Source of the DNA: Streptomyces sp. WMMC500
Lineage (GTDB): Bacteria > Actinomycetota > Actinomycetes > Streptomycetales > Streptomycetaceae
Length of the DNA: 64,000 bases
Direction: 5' to 3'
NCBI RefSeq assembly: GCF_027497195.1
Contig: NZ_CP114905.1
Coordinates: 2,404,001-2,468,000, forward strand
Shown here: positions 37,165 through 46,573 of the stretch, piece by piece
How positions within the stretch are numbered: position 1 is the stretch's first letter
Layout of the letters: every line of letters begins with the position of its first letter
The notes under the pieces: model-generated
The model's database searches: none
The model's input: the letters and a program-made list of their open reading frames with translations, nothing else
What the model was told of the DNA's origin: nothing
Position numbers and translations under genes: made by a program

Positions 37165-38892
37165 CTACTCCACCCCGATCAGCAGCGGCGCCGACTGGCT
37201 CCCGCCGTCGTACACCACCGTGTCCACCGCCAGATGCCCGCCCCGTACGTGCGCCTCCAGCCGGGCGCCGAAGCCCTCCGGCAGGTCCGGGCCCAGCACC
37301 AGCGTGACCAACTCGCCGCCGCCCGCGAGCATCCGGTCCAGCACGGCCTCCGCGGTCTCCGCCAGGTCGGCGCCGACCACCGCCACGTCGCCCTCCACCA
37401 CCCCGAGCACGTCGCCCGGGCGGCAGATCCCCGCCGTCGTCCACGCCTCCTGCTCCGCGACCGCGAGCTCCGCGTGCCGCGTGGCGCCGGCCGCCGCCGT
37501 CATGGAGACGACGTCCTCGTCGAAGCGCCGCCGCGGGTCGTGCACCGCCAGCGCCGCGAGGCCCTGGACCGCCGCGCGCGTGGGGATGAGGGCCGCGCGC
37601 ACGCCGGACGCGCGCGCCTCCTCCACCGCCACGGCCGCCGTGTGCCGCAACTCCGCGTCGTTCGGCAGCAGGACGACCTCCCCCGCGCCCGTCCGCCGCA
37701 TCGCCTCGGCCAGCTCCCCGCTCGCGGGCGGCTCCCCCTCCCGTACGGTCACCACCCCCGCACCCGCCTGCGCGCACAGCGCGGCCAGCCCGTCGCCCGG
37801 CACGACGGCGACGACCGCCCGGCCCTCGGGCCCGCCGTCTCCGGACTTCACGCTCGGGGGCGCGCCGGGGGCGGGGCCGGCCGGGAGATGGGTGATCCGG
37901 ATGCGGTACGGGCGGCCGGCCTCGACGCCCGCCTCGACGGCGGCACCGGCGTCGTCGACGTGCACGTGCACCCGCCACAGCCCGTCGCCGCCGACGACGA
38001 CGAGGGAGTCGCCGAGCGCGTCGAGCCGGGGCCGGAGCCGGGTGACGGCGGCGTCGCCGGCCTCCAGCAGGTAGATCACCTCGTACGCCGGCCCGCCCCC
38101 GCCCGGCTCCGCACACGCGCTCCCGTCGTGGCGGGCGGCGGTCCTGCGGGTCCCCGGGCCGCGGCCCGCCGGTCCTTCCGGTCCCAGCTCCGTGGGGCGG
38201 GCCGCGCCGCTCAGGGCGTCGGCGAGGGTGCCCAGCACCGCCACCAGACCGAGCCCGCCGGCGTCCACGACGCCCGCCCGGCGCAGCACCTCCAACTGCC
38301 CGGTCGTCGCGGCCAGCGCCTCCCGGGCGCCGTCGTACGCGCCGCGCGCCACCCGCGCCGCGTCGCCCGCGGGCCCGCCCGTCTCCTCCTCGGTCACCGC
38401 AGCCACCGCGGCCGCCGCGGCGGCGTCGGCGACGGTCAGCATCGTGCCCTCGACCGGGTGCTCCACCGCCGCCCGCGCCGCGTCCGCGCCCCGCCGCAGC
38501 GCGACGGCCAGCAGCTCACCGGCACCGCCGCCCGCACCCGCGCGCGCACCCGCCTGCGGCACCGCGCCGGTCAGCCCCCGCAGCAGCTCCGCCAGGATCG
38601 TCCCCGAGTTGCCGCGCGCCCCGATCAGCGCGCCGTGCGCCATGGCCCGGAGCACGTCCGCCACCGCCGGCTCCACCCCGCCGCCGGCGCCCGCGTCCTC
38701 CGCCGCGAACGCCCCGTACACCGCGTCCACCGCCTGGGCCGCCGACTCCACCGTCAGGTAGAGGTTCGTCCCGGTGTCGCCGTCGGCGACCGGGAAGACG
38801 TTGACGGCGTCGATCTCCTCCCGGCCGCGGCCCAGCGCCTCCAGGGCCAGGGCGCACCAGGCCCGCACGGAAGCGGCGTCGAGCACCTGCAC
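37165..38892 (-). CDS. DAK2-domain protein, FakA/YloV-like
   Basis: 575 residues from the GTG at 38892 (GAGGGGG just upstream). The N-terminal DAK2 domain has VNVFPVADGDTGTNLYLTVE and ALIGARGNSGTILAELLRG, the ATP-binding asparagines and aspartates. The C-terminal half (VVAVVPGDGLAALCAQAGAG, VVLLPNDAELRHTA) is the FakA C-terminal domain. In firmicutes FakA phosphorylates FakB-bound fatty acids; no DegV/FakB gene is in this window, so the substrate here is open. Divergent from rpmB, convergent with the TPR gene. Confidence 0.9.
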   Translation of the reverse strand: MQVLDAASVRAWCALALEALGRGREEIDAVNVFPVADGDTGTNLYLTVESAAQAVDAVYGAFAAEDAGAGGGVEPAVADVLRAMAHGALIGARGNSGTILAELLRGLTGAVPQAGARAGAGGGAGELLAVALRRGADAARAAVEHPVEGTMLTVADAAAAAAVAAVTEEETGGPAGDAARVARGAYDGAREALAATTGQLEVLRRAGVVDAGGLGLVAVLGTLADALSGAARPTELGPEGPAGRGPGTRRTAARHDGSACAEPGGGGPAYEVIYLLEAGDAAVTRLRPRLDALGDSLVVVGGDGLWRVHVHVDDAGAAVEAGVEAGRPYRIRITHLPAGPAPGAPPSVKSGDGGPEGRAVVAVVPGDGLAALCAQAGAGVVTVREGEPPASGELAEAMRRTGAGEVVLLPNDAELRHTAAVAVEEARASGVRAALIPTRAAVQGLAALAVHDPRRRFDEDVVSMTAAAGATRHAELAVAEQEAWTTAGICRPGDVLGVVEGDVAVVGADLAETAEAVLDRMLAGGGELVTLVLGPDLPEGFGARLEAHVRGGHLAVDTVVYDGGSQSAPLLIGVE

Positions 38893-38983
38893 AACCCCCT
38901 CGGGACGGACGACGGCAAGGCCGGGTACGGTGTAGCCGCAGCGTAGCCGCTGGACCGGCGATTTCCTCCGCCGCAAAGCGCCG

Positions 38984-39020
38984 TAGTATGCTGCACAGGT
39001 TGCCCGGTCCCGTACCGGGC
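38984..39020 (+). promoter_or_regulatory. rpmB promoter -10 and 5'-leader hairpin
   Basis: TAGTAT (38984-38989) is a good -10. The leader then forms a 7-bp hairpin GCCCGGT / ACCGGGC (39002-39020). The rpmB start is about 95 bases further. The -35 is not clear. Confidence 0.45.
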
Positions 39021-39113
39021 CTTCCTTCCCCGGCACGGCCGCTCTGCTCCTCCCAGGAGACGGGCGCGCTGCCGGGATCCGACCGTACGTGCATCAGAAG
39101 CTTGGAGTGACCC

Positions 39114-39299
39114 GTGGCTGCCAACTGCGACGTCTGTGGCAAGGGGCCGGGCTTCGGCAACAACATCTCCCACTCGCACCGCCGCACCCGCCGCCGCTGG
39201 AACCCCAACATCCAGCGGGTGCGCGCCGTGGTCGGGGGGACGCCGAAGCGCCTCAACGCCTGCACCTCGTGCATCAAGGCGGGCAAGGTCTCGCGCTGA
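39114..39299 (+). CDS. rpmB: Large-subunit ribosomal protein bL28 (zinc-binding form)
   Basis: 61 residues from GTG (GGAG 5 bases upstream). MAANCDVCGKGPGFGNNISH and RRRWNPNIQRV are diagnostic. Two CxxC pairs (Cys5/Cys8 and Cys50/Cys53) mark the C+ paralogue. It is divergent from the DAK2 gene and followed by a strong terminator. Confidence 0.98.
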   Translation: MAANCDVCGKGPGFGNNISHSHRRTRRRWNPNIQRVRAVVGGTPKRLNACTSCIKAGKVSR

Positions 39300-39324
39300 C
39301 GTAGCGCAGCCGCCCACGCACGGC

Positions 39325-39353
39325 GAGCCGGTCCACCGCGGGTGGGCCGGCTC
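39325..39353. terminator. Terminator after rpmB
   Basis: 13-bp stem GAGCCGGTCCACC / GGTGGGCCGGCTC (one G-U pair) with a 3-base loop, 25 bases past the stop. Likely also ends thiD transcription from the other side. Confidence 0.7.
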
Positions 39354-39444
39354 TCTCGCGTTCCCGGCGGCGGGCGGCCCCTCGGCCCGTAGGGGGCATC
39401 AGGCCGCGCCGCAGCGGCAGTTCAGCCCGTACGGGACGCGCGCC

Positions 39445-40299
39445 TCAGGTCGTACGGGACCCGGCGTCGCCGTTCGTGCGCCAGCGCCACCCGTGGTCCA
39501 CGGGACCGGTCCCCTCCCCCAGCGGGAACCCCCCGGCTATCGCCCCCGTGACGTACTCCTTCGCCGCCGCCACCGCCTCCGGCACCGGCCGCCCCCGCGC
39601 CAGATACGCGGCGACGGCGCTCGCCAGCGTGCAGCCCGTGCCGTGGGTGTGCCGCACGGCGATCCGGGGCGTGCGCAGCCAGTGCTCCTCGGTGCCGTCC
39701 GTCAGGAGGTCCACGGCGTCCTCGCCCGCCGGCAGATGGCCGCCCTTGACCAGCGCCCACCGCGGCCCGTACACCAGCAGCGCCGCCGCCGCGCGCCGCA
39801 TGTCCGCCTCGTCCGCCACCCGGATCCCCGTCAGCCACGCCACCTCGGGCAGGTTCGGGGTGACGACGGTCGCCGCCGGCAGCAGCCGGGCGCGCACCAC
39901 GTCCAGCGCCTCGGCCGCCAGCAGCCGGTCGCCGTGGGTGGAGACGCCGACGGGGTCGACCACGACCGGCACGGGCGTCGAGGCCAGCAGCTCCGCGACC
40001 GCCGCGACCGTGCCGGCGCCGGCGAGCATGCCGGTCTTCACGGCCTGGACCCCGATGTCGTCCACGACGCTGCGGTACTGACCGCGCACGGCCTCCGCCG
40101 GCAGCTCCCAACTGCCCTGCACCCCGAGGGAGTTCTGCGCGGTCACGGCGGTGACGACGCTCATGCCGTGCACGCCGAGCGCGAGCATGGTCTTCAGGTC
40201 GGCCTGGATGCCCGCGCCGCCGCCGGAGTCGGAGCCGGCGACGGTCAGCACGCGCGGCGGCGCGCTCCCGCCCTCGGTGAAGCCCGCCGGCTCACTCAC
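39445..40299 (-). CDS. thiD: Hydroxymethylpyrimidine (phosphate) kinase
   Basis: 284 residues from GTG. Phosphorylates HMP and HMP-P in thiamine synthesis. [42 protein letters not shown] and the catalytic-cysteine motif [15 protein letters not shown] are intact. It overlaps the end of thiL by 8 bases. No TPP riboswitch is visible upstream of the pair. Confidence 0.97.
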   Translation of the reverse strand: MSEPAGFTEGGSAPPRVLTVAGSDSGGGAGIQADLKTMLALGVHGMSVVTAVTAQNSLGVQGSWELPAEAVRGQYRSVVDDIGVQAVKTGMLAGAGTVAAVAELLASTPVPVVVDPVGVSTHGDRLLAAEALDVVRARLLPAATVVTPNLPEVAWLTGIRVADEADMRRAAAALLVYGPRWALVKGGHLPAGEDAVDLLTDGTEEHWLRTPRIAVRHTHGTGCTLASAVAAYLARGRPVPEAVAAAKEYVTGAIAGGFPLGEGTGPVDHGWRWRTNGDAGSRTT

Positions 40300-41266
40300 C
40301 GAAGTGGTCCCAGCCGGCCGCTCCGCGCCACGGCTCGCCGTCGACCGTCACCTGCGCCGCCGCGGACGGCGCCTGCACCTCGCCCACGACCCGCCACCGT
40401 GCCGGCAGCTTCACCTGCGGCGGGAACGTCGCCACGATCGCGTGGTCCTCGCCGCCCGTCAGCACCCACTGCAGCGGGTCCACGCCCACCGCCTTGCCGA
40501 TGTCCGCCATCTGCCCGGGCACGTCGAGGGCCGCGGTGCGGATGTCGATACGGACCTTCCCCGCGGCGGCGACGTGCCCGAGGTCGGCCAGCAGCCCGTC
40601 ACTGACGTCCGTCATCGACGTGGCGCCCAGCCCCGCCGCCGCCGGGCCCGCCTGGTACGGCGGTTCGGGGCGGCGGTGGGCCTCGACGAAGGCGCGGGGC
40701 GAACGGAAGCCGCGGGCCAGCACGGCGTGGCCGGCCGCGGACCAGCCGAGCCAGCCCGTCACCGCCACCACGTCGCCGGGGCGGGCGCCGGCACGGGTGA
40801 CCGGCTCGTGGCCCTGCATGTCGCCGAGGGCGGTGATCGCGAGGGTGATGGCGTCGCCCCGTACGACGTCGCCGCCGACGACGGCGGCGCCGGCGACCTG
40901 GCACTCGTCGCGCAGCCCGTCCATCAGCTCCGCGGGCCAGGTGACGAGCAGGTCCGCGGGGACGACGAGGCCGAGGAGCAGGGCGGTCGGCACGGCGCCC
41001 ATGGCGGCGATGTCGGCGAGGTTCTGGGCGGCGGACTTGCGGCCCACGTCGTACGCCGTCGACCAGTCGCGGCGGAAGTGCCGGCCCTCGATCAGCACGT
41101 CCGTGCTGGCCACGACCCGGCGGTCGGGGGCGGTGATGACGGCCGCGTCGTCGCCGGGCCCGACCCGGACCGCGGGCGTCGTGGTCAGCCGGGAGGTCAG
41201 CTCCCGGATGAGCCCGAACTCGCCCAGCTCCCCCACGGTGCCCCGCCCCTGCCCGTGGCCCTTCAT
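40292..41266 (-). CDS. thiL: Thiamine-monophosphate kinase
   Basis: 324 residues. Makes thiamine pyrophosphate from thiamine phosphate. [12 protein letters not shown] (ATP/Mg motif), [39 protein letters not shown] and [12 protein letters not shown] match the family. First gene of thiL-thiD. Divergent from the RAM-domain gene. Confidence 0.97.
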   Translation of the reverse strand: MKGHGQGRGTVGELGEFGLIRELTSRLTTTPAVRVGPGDDAAVITAPDRRVVASTDVLIEGRHFRRDWSTAYDVGRKSAAQNLADIAAMGAVPTALLLGLVVPADLLVTWPAELMDGLRDECQVAGAAVVGGDVVRGDAITLAITALGDMQGHEPVTRAGARPGDVVAVTGWLGWSAAGHAVLARGFRSPRAFVEAHRRPEPPYQAGPAAAGLGATSMTDVSDGLLADLGHVAAAGKVRIDIRTAALDVPGQMADIGKAVGVDPLQWVLTGGEDHAIVATFPPQVKLPARWRVVGEVQAPSAAAQVTVDGEPWRGAAGWDHFGE

Positions 41267-41403
41267 CGGATCGCTCCTTCCGTCAACCCGGCGCCGGTGG
41301 TCTCGCTCGTCATGGCCGGTCCCGACCCTCCCGCGGCGGCCGGACTACGCGATACGGTTGCGTCTCTCCCCCCATGATCCTCGAAGCCGCCCCTGGAGGT
41401 TCC

Positions 41404-41637
41404 GTGGTACAGGCTTACATCCTGATCCAGACGGAGGTCGGCAAGGCGTCCGCCGTCGCCGAAGTCATCGCCAAGATCCCCGGAGTGATCCAGGCCGAGG
41501 ACGTCACCGGGCCGTACGACGTGATCGTGCGTGCTCAGGCGGACACCGTCGACGAACTCGGCCGTCTCGTGGTCGCCAGGGTCCAGCAGGTGTCGGGTAT
41601 CACCCGGACCCTGACCTGCCCCGTCGTCCATCTCTGA
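41404..41637 (+). CDS. Stand-alone Lrp/AsnC ligand-binding (RAM) domain protein
   Basis: 77 residues from GTG (GGAGG 5 bases upstream). The whole protein equals the C-terminal RAM domain of Lrp/AsnC regulators: VQAYILIQTEVGKASAVAEV, IPGVIQAEDVTGPYDVIVR, GITRTLTCPVVHL. There is no HTH. Such small proteins bind amino acids as oligomers and may modulate full-length Lrp proteins (family knowledge). Divergent from thiL. Confidence 0.93.
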   Translation: MVQAYILIQTEVGKASAVAEVIAKIPGVIQAEDVTGPYDVIVRAQADTVDELGRLVVARVQQVSGITRTLTCPVVHL

Positions 41638-41657
41638 GCCCCCCGTATGCTCGGCCG

Positions 41658-42251
41658 GTGATTTCGCTGAGCCCACCGCCCCGGCCTGACCGCACCACCG
41701 GGCGCCCCGGCGCCGCGCGCCGCAGCGCCCGGAGCGACCGCCCCACCCTGCACTTCCGCCCCACCCGGCCATACCGCTCCGCTCTCCGCCTGCCCGCCGC
41801 ACTCCTGCTGCTCGCCGCCCCGCTCGCCTGTTCCGGGGGCGGCGGCGCGCCGCAGGTGGCCGTGCCGACCCCGCAGGGGAAGGCCGTGGACCACTGCCGC
41901 GAGCTCGCCGACCGGCTGCCCGGCACCGTCGACGGCCAGGAGCGCCGCGAGACCGAACCGGTCTCGGCGCTGACCGCCGGGTGGGGCGACCCGGCCGTCG
42001 AGCTGCGCTGCGGCGTGCCCAGGCCGGAGGTGCTCACGCCCGGGAGTGAACACTACAACCCCACCACCGACGCGGTGAGCGTGAACGGCGTCGACTGGAT
42101 GTACGAGGACCTGGACGACGGCGCCCGCTTCACCACCACGCAGCGCACGGCGTTCGTGGAGGTCACCGTGCCGGATGCGTACGCGCCCGAGGTGAACGCG
42201 CTGACGGACCTGGCGGAGGCGGTCGCCGCGGCCGTCCCCGGCACGCTCTGA
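41658..42251 (+). CDS. DUF3515 putative lipoprotein
   Basis: 197 residues from the GTG at 41658. A long basic N-terminus is followed by a hydrophobic core and lipobox-like LLLLAAPLACSGGG, so it is probably a lipoprotein. The mature part (HCRELADRLPGTVDGQERRE, WGDPAVELRCGVPRPE, VNGVDWMYEDLDDG) is the actinobacterial DUF3515 pattern. It lies 20 bases after the RAM gene, convergent with ddl. Function unknown. Confidence 0.85.
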   Translation: MISLSPPPRPDRTTGRPGAARRSARSDRPTLHFRPTRPYRSALRLPAALLLLAAPLACSGGGGAPQVAVPTPQGKAVDHCRELADRLPGTVDGQERRETEPVSALTAGWGDPAVELRCGVPRPEVLTPGSEHYNPTTDAVSVNGVDWMYEDLDDGARFTTTQRTAFVEVTVPDAYAPEVNALTDLAEAVAAAVPGTL

Positions 42252-42289
42252 CGCCTTCGCGGGCTGCGGGCTCGCGTTGCCCGAGGCGG

Positions 42290-43459
42290 CTAGCGCAGCC
42301 CCGTCGAGCGGCGCAGCGCCGCCTGGATGAGCCGGTCCACCAGCTCGGGGTAGCCCACGCCGCTCTCCTGCCACATCCGCGGGTACATGGAGATGGGCGT
42401 GAAGCCGGGCATCGTGTTGATCTCGTTGATCACGAACCCGCCACCGTCGGTGCGGAAGAAGTCCGCCCGCACCAGCCCCTCGCAGGAGCACGCCTCGAAC
42501 GCCGCGACGGCCAGCCGCTGCACCTCCGCGGTCTCCTCCGCGGTCAGCGGCGCCGGCACGATCCCGTCGGCGGAGTCGATGTACTTGGCCTCGAAGTCGT
42601 AGAAGTCGTGGCTGGTCGTCGGCGGGATCTCGGCGGGCACGCTGGCCCGCGGCCCGTCCTCGAACTCCAGCACGCCGCACTCGATCTCGCGCCCGCTGAC
42701 CGCCGCCTCCACGATGATCTTCGGGTCGTGGCGGCGCGCCTCGGCGATCGCGTCCTCCAGCCCGGCGAGCCCCGCGACCTTCGTGATGCCGATGGACGAA
42801 CCCGCACGCGCGGGCTTCACGAACACCGGCCAGCCGTGGTCGGCGGCGAAGTCCACGATCTTCTTGCGGGCCGCCGCGCCCTCCTGCCCGGGGGCGCCCT
42901 CGGCCCACTCGCGCGGCCGGATCACAGCGTACGGGCCGACCGGCAGCCCGTACGAGACGAAGACCCGCTTCATGTACTCCTTGTCCATGCCGACCGCGGA
43001 GGCCAGCACCCCGGAGCCCACGTACGGCACGCCGGCCAGGTCGAGCATGCCCTGCAGCGTGCCGTCCTCGCCGTAGGGGCCGTGCAGCATCGGGAAGACG
43101 ACGTCGACCTCGCCGAGCGCCTTGGGCACCTGCCCGGGCTCGGTGTAGACGACCTCGCGGCTGCCGGGGTCGGCGGAGAGCACCACGGCGCCGTCCTCGG
43201 CCTCCGCGTCGACCAGTTCCTCGACGCTGGGTACCCGGCGGTCGGCGATGGCCATCCGCTCGGGGTCGTCCGCGGTGAGCGCCCAGCGGCCGTCGGCGGT
43301 GATGCCGATGGGCAGCACCTCGTACTTGTTCCGGTCGATGGCGCGCATCACGGCGCCCGCGGTGACCACGGAGATGCCGTGCTCGGAGCTGCGCCCGCCG
43401 AAAACGACGGCGACGCGCGGCTTGCGGCCCTGGCTTTCGTAGGAGTGCTCGCTGCTCAT
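42290..43459 (-). CDS. ddl: D-alanine-D-alanine ligase
   Basis: 389 residues from the ATG at 43459. Makes the D-Ala-D-Ala end of peptidoglycan precursors. VAVVFGGRSSEHGISVVTAG, MLHGPYGEDGTLQGMLDLAG, the ATP-grasp segment WPVFVKPARAGSSIGITKV, EIECGVLEF and FVINEINTMPGFTPISMYP are intact. It follows gpsA by 32 bases, in the plsC-gpsA-ddl order usual for Streptomyces. No van genes are seen. Confidence 0.97.
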   Translation of the reverse strand: MSSEHSYESQGRKPRVAVVFGGRSSEHGISVVTAGAVMRAIDRNKYEVLPIGITADGRWALTADDPERMAIADRRVPSVEELVDAEAEDGAVVLSADPGSREVVYTEPGQVPKALGEVDVVFPMLHGPYGEDGTLQGMLDLAGVPYVGSGVLASAVGMDKEYMKRVFVSYGLPVGPYAVIRPREWAEGAPGQEGAAARKKIVDFAADHGWPVFVKPARAGSSIGITKVAGLAGLEDAIAEARRHDPKIIVEAAVSGREIECGVLEFEDGPRASVPAEIPPTTSHDFYDFEAKYIDSADGIVPAPLTAEETAEVQRLAVAAFEACSCEGLVRADFFRTDGGGFVINEINTMPGFTPISMYPRMWQESGVGYPELVDRLIQAALRRSTGLR

Positions 43460-43491
43460 CGCTCGCACATTACCCGCTGCGTCGGGGAACG

Positions 43492-44544
43492 TCAGTGTCC
43501 CTCCGCCTTGGCGCTGCGGGACATCAGCTCCTTCAGCGCCACGAGCGGCGGCTTCCCGTCGTGCACGATGCTCACCACGGTCTCGGTGATCGGCATGTCG
43601 ACGGCGTGTCTGCGGGCCAGATCGAGCACCGACTCGCAGGACTTGACGCCCTCGGCGGTCTGCCGGGTGGCGGCGATGGTCTCGGCGAGGGTCATGCCGC
43701 GGCCGAGGTTGGTGCCGAAGGTGTGGTTGCGGGACAGCGGCGAGGAGCAGGTGGCGACGAGGTCGCCCATGCCGGCCAGGCCCGCGAAGGTGCGCGGGTC
43801 GGCGCCGAGCACGCTGCCGAGGCGCGCGGTCTCGGCGAGGCCGCGGGTGATGAGCGACGCCTTGGCGTTGTCGCCGAGGCCCATGCCGTCGGCGATGCCG
43901 ACGGCCAGCCCGATGACGTTCTTGACGGCGCCGCCGAGTTCGCAGCCGACGACGTCGGTGTTGGTGTACGGGCGGAAGTACGGGGTGTGGCAGGCGGTCT
44001 GCAGCCGGCGGGCCACCTCCTCGTCGGCGCAGGCGACCACGGCGGCGGCGGGCTGCCGGGCGGCGATCTCGCGGGCGAGGTTGGGGCCGGTGAGCACGGC
44101 GACCCGGCCGCGTACGCCGCCGGTGCCGCCGGCGCCGCCCGCGCCGGCGCCCTCCTTGGCGGGTTCCCCGGCAACGACGTCCTCGATGACCTCGCTCATG
44201 CGCTTGGCGGTGCCCAGTTCGACGCCCTTCATGAGGCTGACGAGCACGGTGCCCGGGGCGAGCAGCGGCGCCCAGCGCTCCAGGTTGCCGCGGAGGGTCT
44301 GCGCCGGCACGGCGAGCACGGTGAACTCGGCGTCCCGGGCGGCCGCCGCGGGGTCGGCGGTGGCGGTGACCGTGTCGGGGAGCGTGACGCCCGGGAGGTA
44401 GTCGGGGTTCTCGCGGGTGGCGTTGAGGGTGTCGACGAGCGCGGCTCTGCGGCCCCACATCGTCACCCGGCAGCCGGCGTCGGCCAGCACCATCGAGAAG
44501 GCCGTGCCCCACGAGCCGGTGCCGAAGACGGCGCAGCGCGTCAC
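43492..44544 (-). CDS. gpsA: Glycerol-3-phosphate dehydrogenase [NAD(P)+]
   Basis: 350 residues. Supplies sn-glycerol 3-phosphate for phospholipids. NAD site VFGTGSWGTAFSMVLADAG, catalytic lysine region GAVKNVIGLAVGIADGMGLG, and GMGDLVATCSSPLSRN. An extra Gly/Ala-rich insertion (AGAGGAGGTGGVRG) sits in the middle. The GTG start overlaps the plsC stop by 4 bases (GTGA). Confidence 0.97.
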   Translation of the reverse strand: MTRCAVFGTGSWGTAFSMVLADAGCRVTMWGRRAALVDTLNATRENPDYLPGVTLPDTVTATADPAAAARDAEFTVLAVPAQTLRGNLERWAPLLAPGTVLVSLMKGVELGTAKRMSEVIEDVVAGEPAKEGAGAGGAGGTGGVRGRVAVLTGPNLAREIAARQPAAAVVACADEEVARRLQTACHTPYFRPYTNTDVVGCELGGAVKNVIGLAVGIADGMGLGDNAKASLITRGLAETARLGSVLGADPRTFAGLAGMGDLVATCSSPLSRNHTFGTNLGRGMTLAETIAATRQTAEGVKSCESVLDLARRHAVDMPITETVVSIVHDGKPPLVALKELMSRSAKAEGH

Positions 44545-45287
44545 GAGTTCTCCTTACGTTTCGCGGAGCGGCGGCGCTGTTCGGCGCGTACTGTCTTCGG
44601 GTCGAAGCGCTCGGCGGGCGCCTGCTCGCCGCGCAGCTCCTCCAGCAGGCGGGTGACGGCGTCCATGATGACCTCGGTGACCTCCGCGAGCACCTGCGGG
44701 GTGGGCTCCTTGCCGTAGAACTCCGACAGGTCCACCGGCGGCCCGGCGAGCAGGTGGAAGGTCCTGCGCGGGAAGGGGTGGAGCTTGCCGTAGGGCGGCA
44801 GCACCTCGTGGGCGCCCCAGTGGGCGACGGGGATGACGGGCGCCCTGGTGACCAGCGCGACCCGGGCGGCGCCGGTCTTGCCCTTCATCGGCCACAGCCC
44901 CGGGTCGCGGGTGAGCGTCCCCTCGGGGTAGAACGCGACGCACTCGCCGTCCTCGACGGCTTTGACGGCGGCCCGGAATGCTTTGGAGGCGTCGGTCGAC
45001 TCGCGGTAGACGGGAATCTGCCCGGTGCCGCGCATCACCGTGCCGACGACGCCCTTGTCGAACAGTCCGTCCTTCGCCAGGAACCGCGGCACGCGGCCGG
45101 TGTTGTACTGGAAGTGGGCATAGAAGAACGGGTCGAGATACGAGTTGTGGTTGACGGCGGTGAGGAATCCGCCGTCGGCCGGTATGTGCTCCGCGCCACG
45201 CCAGTCCCGCTTGACGAGCAGCCGCAGCGGCGGCTTGCAGATGGCCGCGACCAGCCGGTACCAGAAGCCGATCCTCCGCCGTGACAC
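44541..45287 (-). CDS. plsC: 1-acyl-sn-glycerol-3-phosphate acyltransferase
   Basis: 248 residues from the GTG at 45287 (VSRRRIGFWYRL). Acyltransferase motifs: NHNSYLDPF (HX4D), GQIPVYRES, FYPEGTLTRD and VIPVAHWGAHEVLPP. Makes phosphatidic acid next to gpsA, which provides the backbone. A second GTG four codons earlier (VKRTVSRRR) is possible. C-terminal tail is basic. Confidence 0.93.
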   Translation of the reverse strand: MSRRRIGFWYRLVAAICKPPLRLLVKRDWRGAEHIPADGGFLTAVNHNSYLDPFFYAHFQYNTGRVPRFLAKDGLFDKGVVGTVMRGTGQIPVYRESTDASKAFRAAVKAVEDGECVAFYPEGTLTRDPGLWPMKGKTGAARVALVTRAPVIPVAHWGAHEVLPPYGKLHPFPRRTFHLLAGPPVDLSEFYGKEPTPQVLAEVTEVIMDAVTRLLEELRGEQAPAERFDPKTVRAEQRRRSAKRKENS

Positions 45288-45442
45288 GGTCCTTTTCACC
45301 TTCCCGGATTTCCCTGGTGCGCGTTTCGGGGCCGAAACAGTCTCGCCCCGGGTCTCACGTCTGTCGAGAACACCGTACGCCCATGTGACCGGCCCGCCCC
45401 GCCGCGCGGAGCGCGGGCAGGCGACAATGGGGCGTAACGACG

Positions 45443-46219
45443 ATGATGAAACGCACGGCACCTGCGCAGACGGAACTCCCCGGCCGACCGGACCGGCGGC
45501 TCTGGCATGTCGTCGTACCGCTGAAGCCGCTGGCGCGGGCGAAGTCGCGGCTGGGCCCGGCGGCGGGCGAGCCGGGCCGGGGCCGGCTGGCGCTGGCGTT
45601 CGCGCTCGACACGGTGGGCGCGGCGCTCGACTGCCCGGCGGTGGGCTCCGTCACGGTCGTCACGGACGACGCCGAGGCGGCGGGGCAACTGGCGGCGGCG
45701 GGGGCGCGGGTCGTACCGGACGCCCCGCGGGCGGGCCTGAACGCCGCGCTGGCGCACGGGGAGCAGCGGGTGCGGGCGGCGGAGCCCGGCGCCGCCGTCG
45801 CGGCGCTGAACGCGGACCTGCCGGCGCTGCGCCCCGCGGAGCTGGCCCGGGTGCTCGCGGCGGCGGGCGGCGGGCGGGCGTTCCTGGCCGACGCGCCGGG
45901 CGTGGGCACGACGCTGCTGGCGGCGGCCCCGGGGGTGGCGCTGGCGCCCGCCTTCGGCGTCGCGTCGCGGGCGCGGCACCTGGCGTCGGGGGCGCGGGAG
46001 ATCGGGCTGCGCGGGGTGGACTCCGTGCGCCAGGACGTCGATACGGGCGCGGACCTGCGGGTGGCGCTGGCGCTGGGGGTGGGGCGGCACACGGCGGCGG
46101 CGCTGGCCCGGCTGGCGGCGTACGGCGGGGAAGTCCGCGACCGGGACGGCGAAGGGGCCGCCAGGTGCCCGCAGCACGCCCCGGGGGCACGGACGGCGTG
46201 CGACGGCGTGTGCGGCTGA
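45443..46219 (+). CDS. cofC: Guanylyltransferase for coenzyme F420 synthesis (CofC/FbiD)
   Basis: 258 residues. Activates phosphoenolpyruvate or 2-phospholactate with GTP in F420 synthesis. HVVVPLKPLARAKSRLGPA, TVVTDDAEAAGQLAAAGARV, AVAALNADLPALRP, ADAPGVGTTLLAA and RHLASGAREIGL are typical. The last ~35 residues add a Cys-containing tail (RCPQHAPGARTACDGVCG) I do not recall in the family. Two ATGs in tandem (45443, 45446) are possible starts. Divergent from plsC. Confidence 0.93.
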   Translation: MMKRTAPAQTELPGRPDRRLWHVVVPLKPLARAKSRLGPAAGEPGRGRLALAFALDTVGAALDCPAVGSVTVVTDDAEAAGQLAAAGARVVPDAPRAGLNAALAHGEQRVRAAEPGAAVAALNADLPALRPAELARVLAAAGGGRAFLADAPGVGTTLLAAAPGVALAPAFGVASRARHLASGAREIGLRGVDSVRQDVDTGADLRVALALGVGRHTAAALARLAAYGGEVRDRDGEGAARCPQHAPGARTACDGVCG

Positions 46220-46243
46220 GCGCCGGCCGGTAGCCTGCGGCAC

Positions 46244-46447
46244 ATGCAGGCCACAGCGTTCACGTACGACCCGCAGACCGGCAGCGGCAGCGTGCTCCTC
46301 GACGACGGCACGCCGCTGCCCTTCGACGGCGCCGCCTTCGCGGCGGGGGGCCTGCGGCTGCTCAGGCCGGGGCAGCGGGTGCGGATCGAGACCGAGGGCA
46401 CCGGCGAGGCGCGCAGGATCGTCCTGGTGACGCTGCTGACCCTCTGA
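46244..46447 (+). CDS. Small OB/cold-shock-like protein
   Basis: 67 residues: [20 protein letters not shown], then [11 protein letters not shown] and [12 protein letters not shown]. The pattern (short beta strands, SGSVLLDDG turn, RPGQRVR) resembles a cold-shock/OB fold without the RNP motifs. It starts 25 bases after the cofC stop in the same direction. Conserved in Streptomyces as far as I recall; function unknown. Confidence 0.8.
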   Translation: MQATAFTYDPQTGSGSVLLDDGTPLPFDGAAFAAGGLRLLRPGQRVRIETEGTGEARRIVLVTLLTL

Positions 46448-46518
46448 CGCCGCGGCCCGGGGCGCCGGCGCCGGCCCCGTCCCGTGCGGCCTCGCGCCGC
46501 CGGGCCCGGACATGCCGC

Positions 46519-46547
46519 GGGCCGGTCTCCCCGAGGGGAGCCGGCCC
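46519..46547. terminator. Bidirectional terminator between the OB-like gene and hupS
   Basis: GGGCCGG-t-CTCCCC, GA, GGGGAG-CCGGCCC: a 13-bp stem with a single bulged T and a 2-base loop, between convergent genes. Confidence 0.75.
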
Positions 46548-46573
46548 CGCTTGCGGACCCTGCGCCGGGTCCG

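Noticed and set aside
39300..41300. TPP riboswitch near thiL/thiD
   Set aside because: No THI-box-like sequence upstream of thiL; the region is short and lacks the conserved elements.
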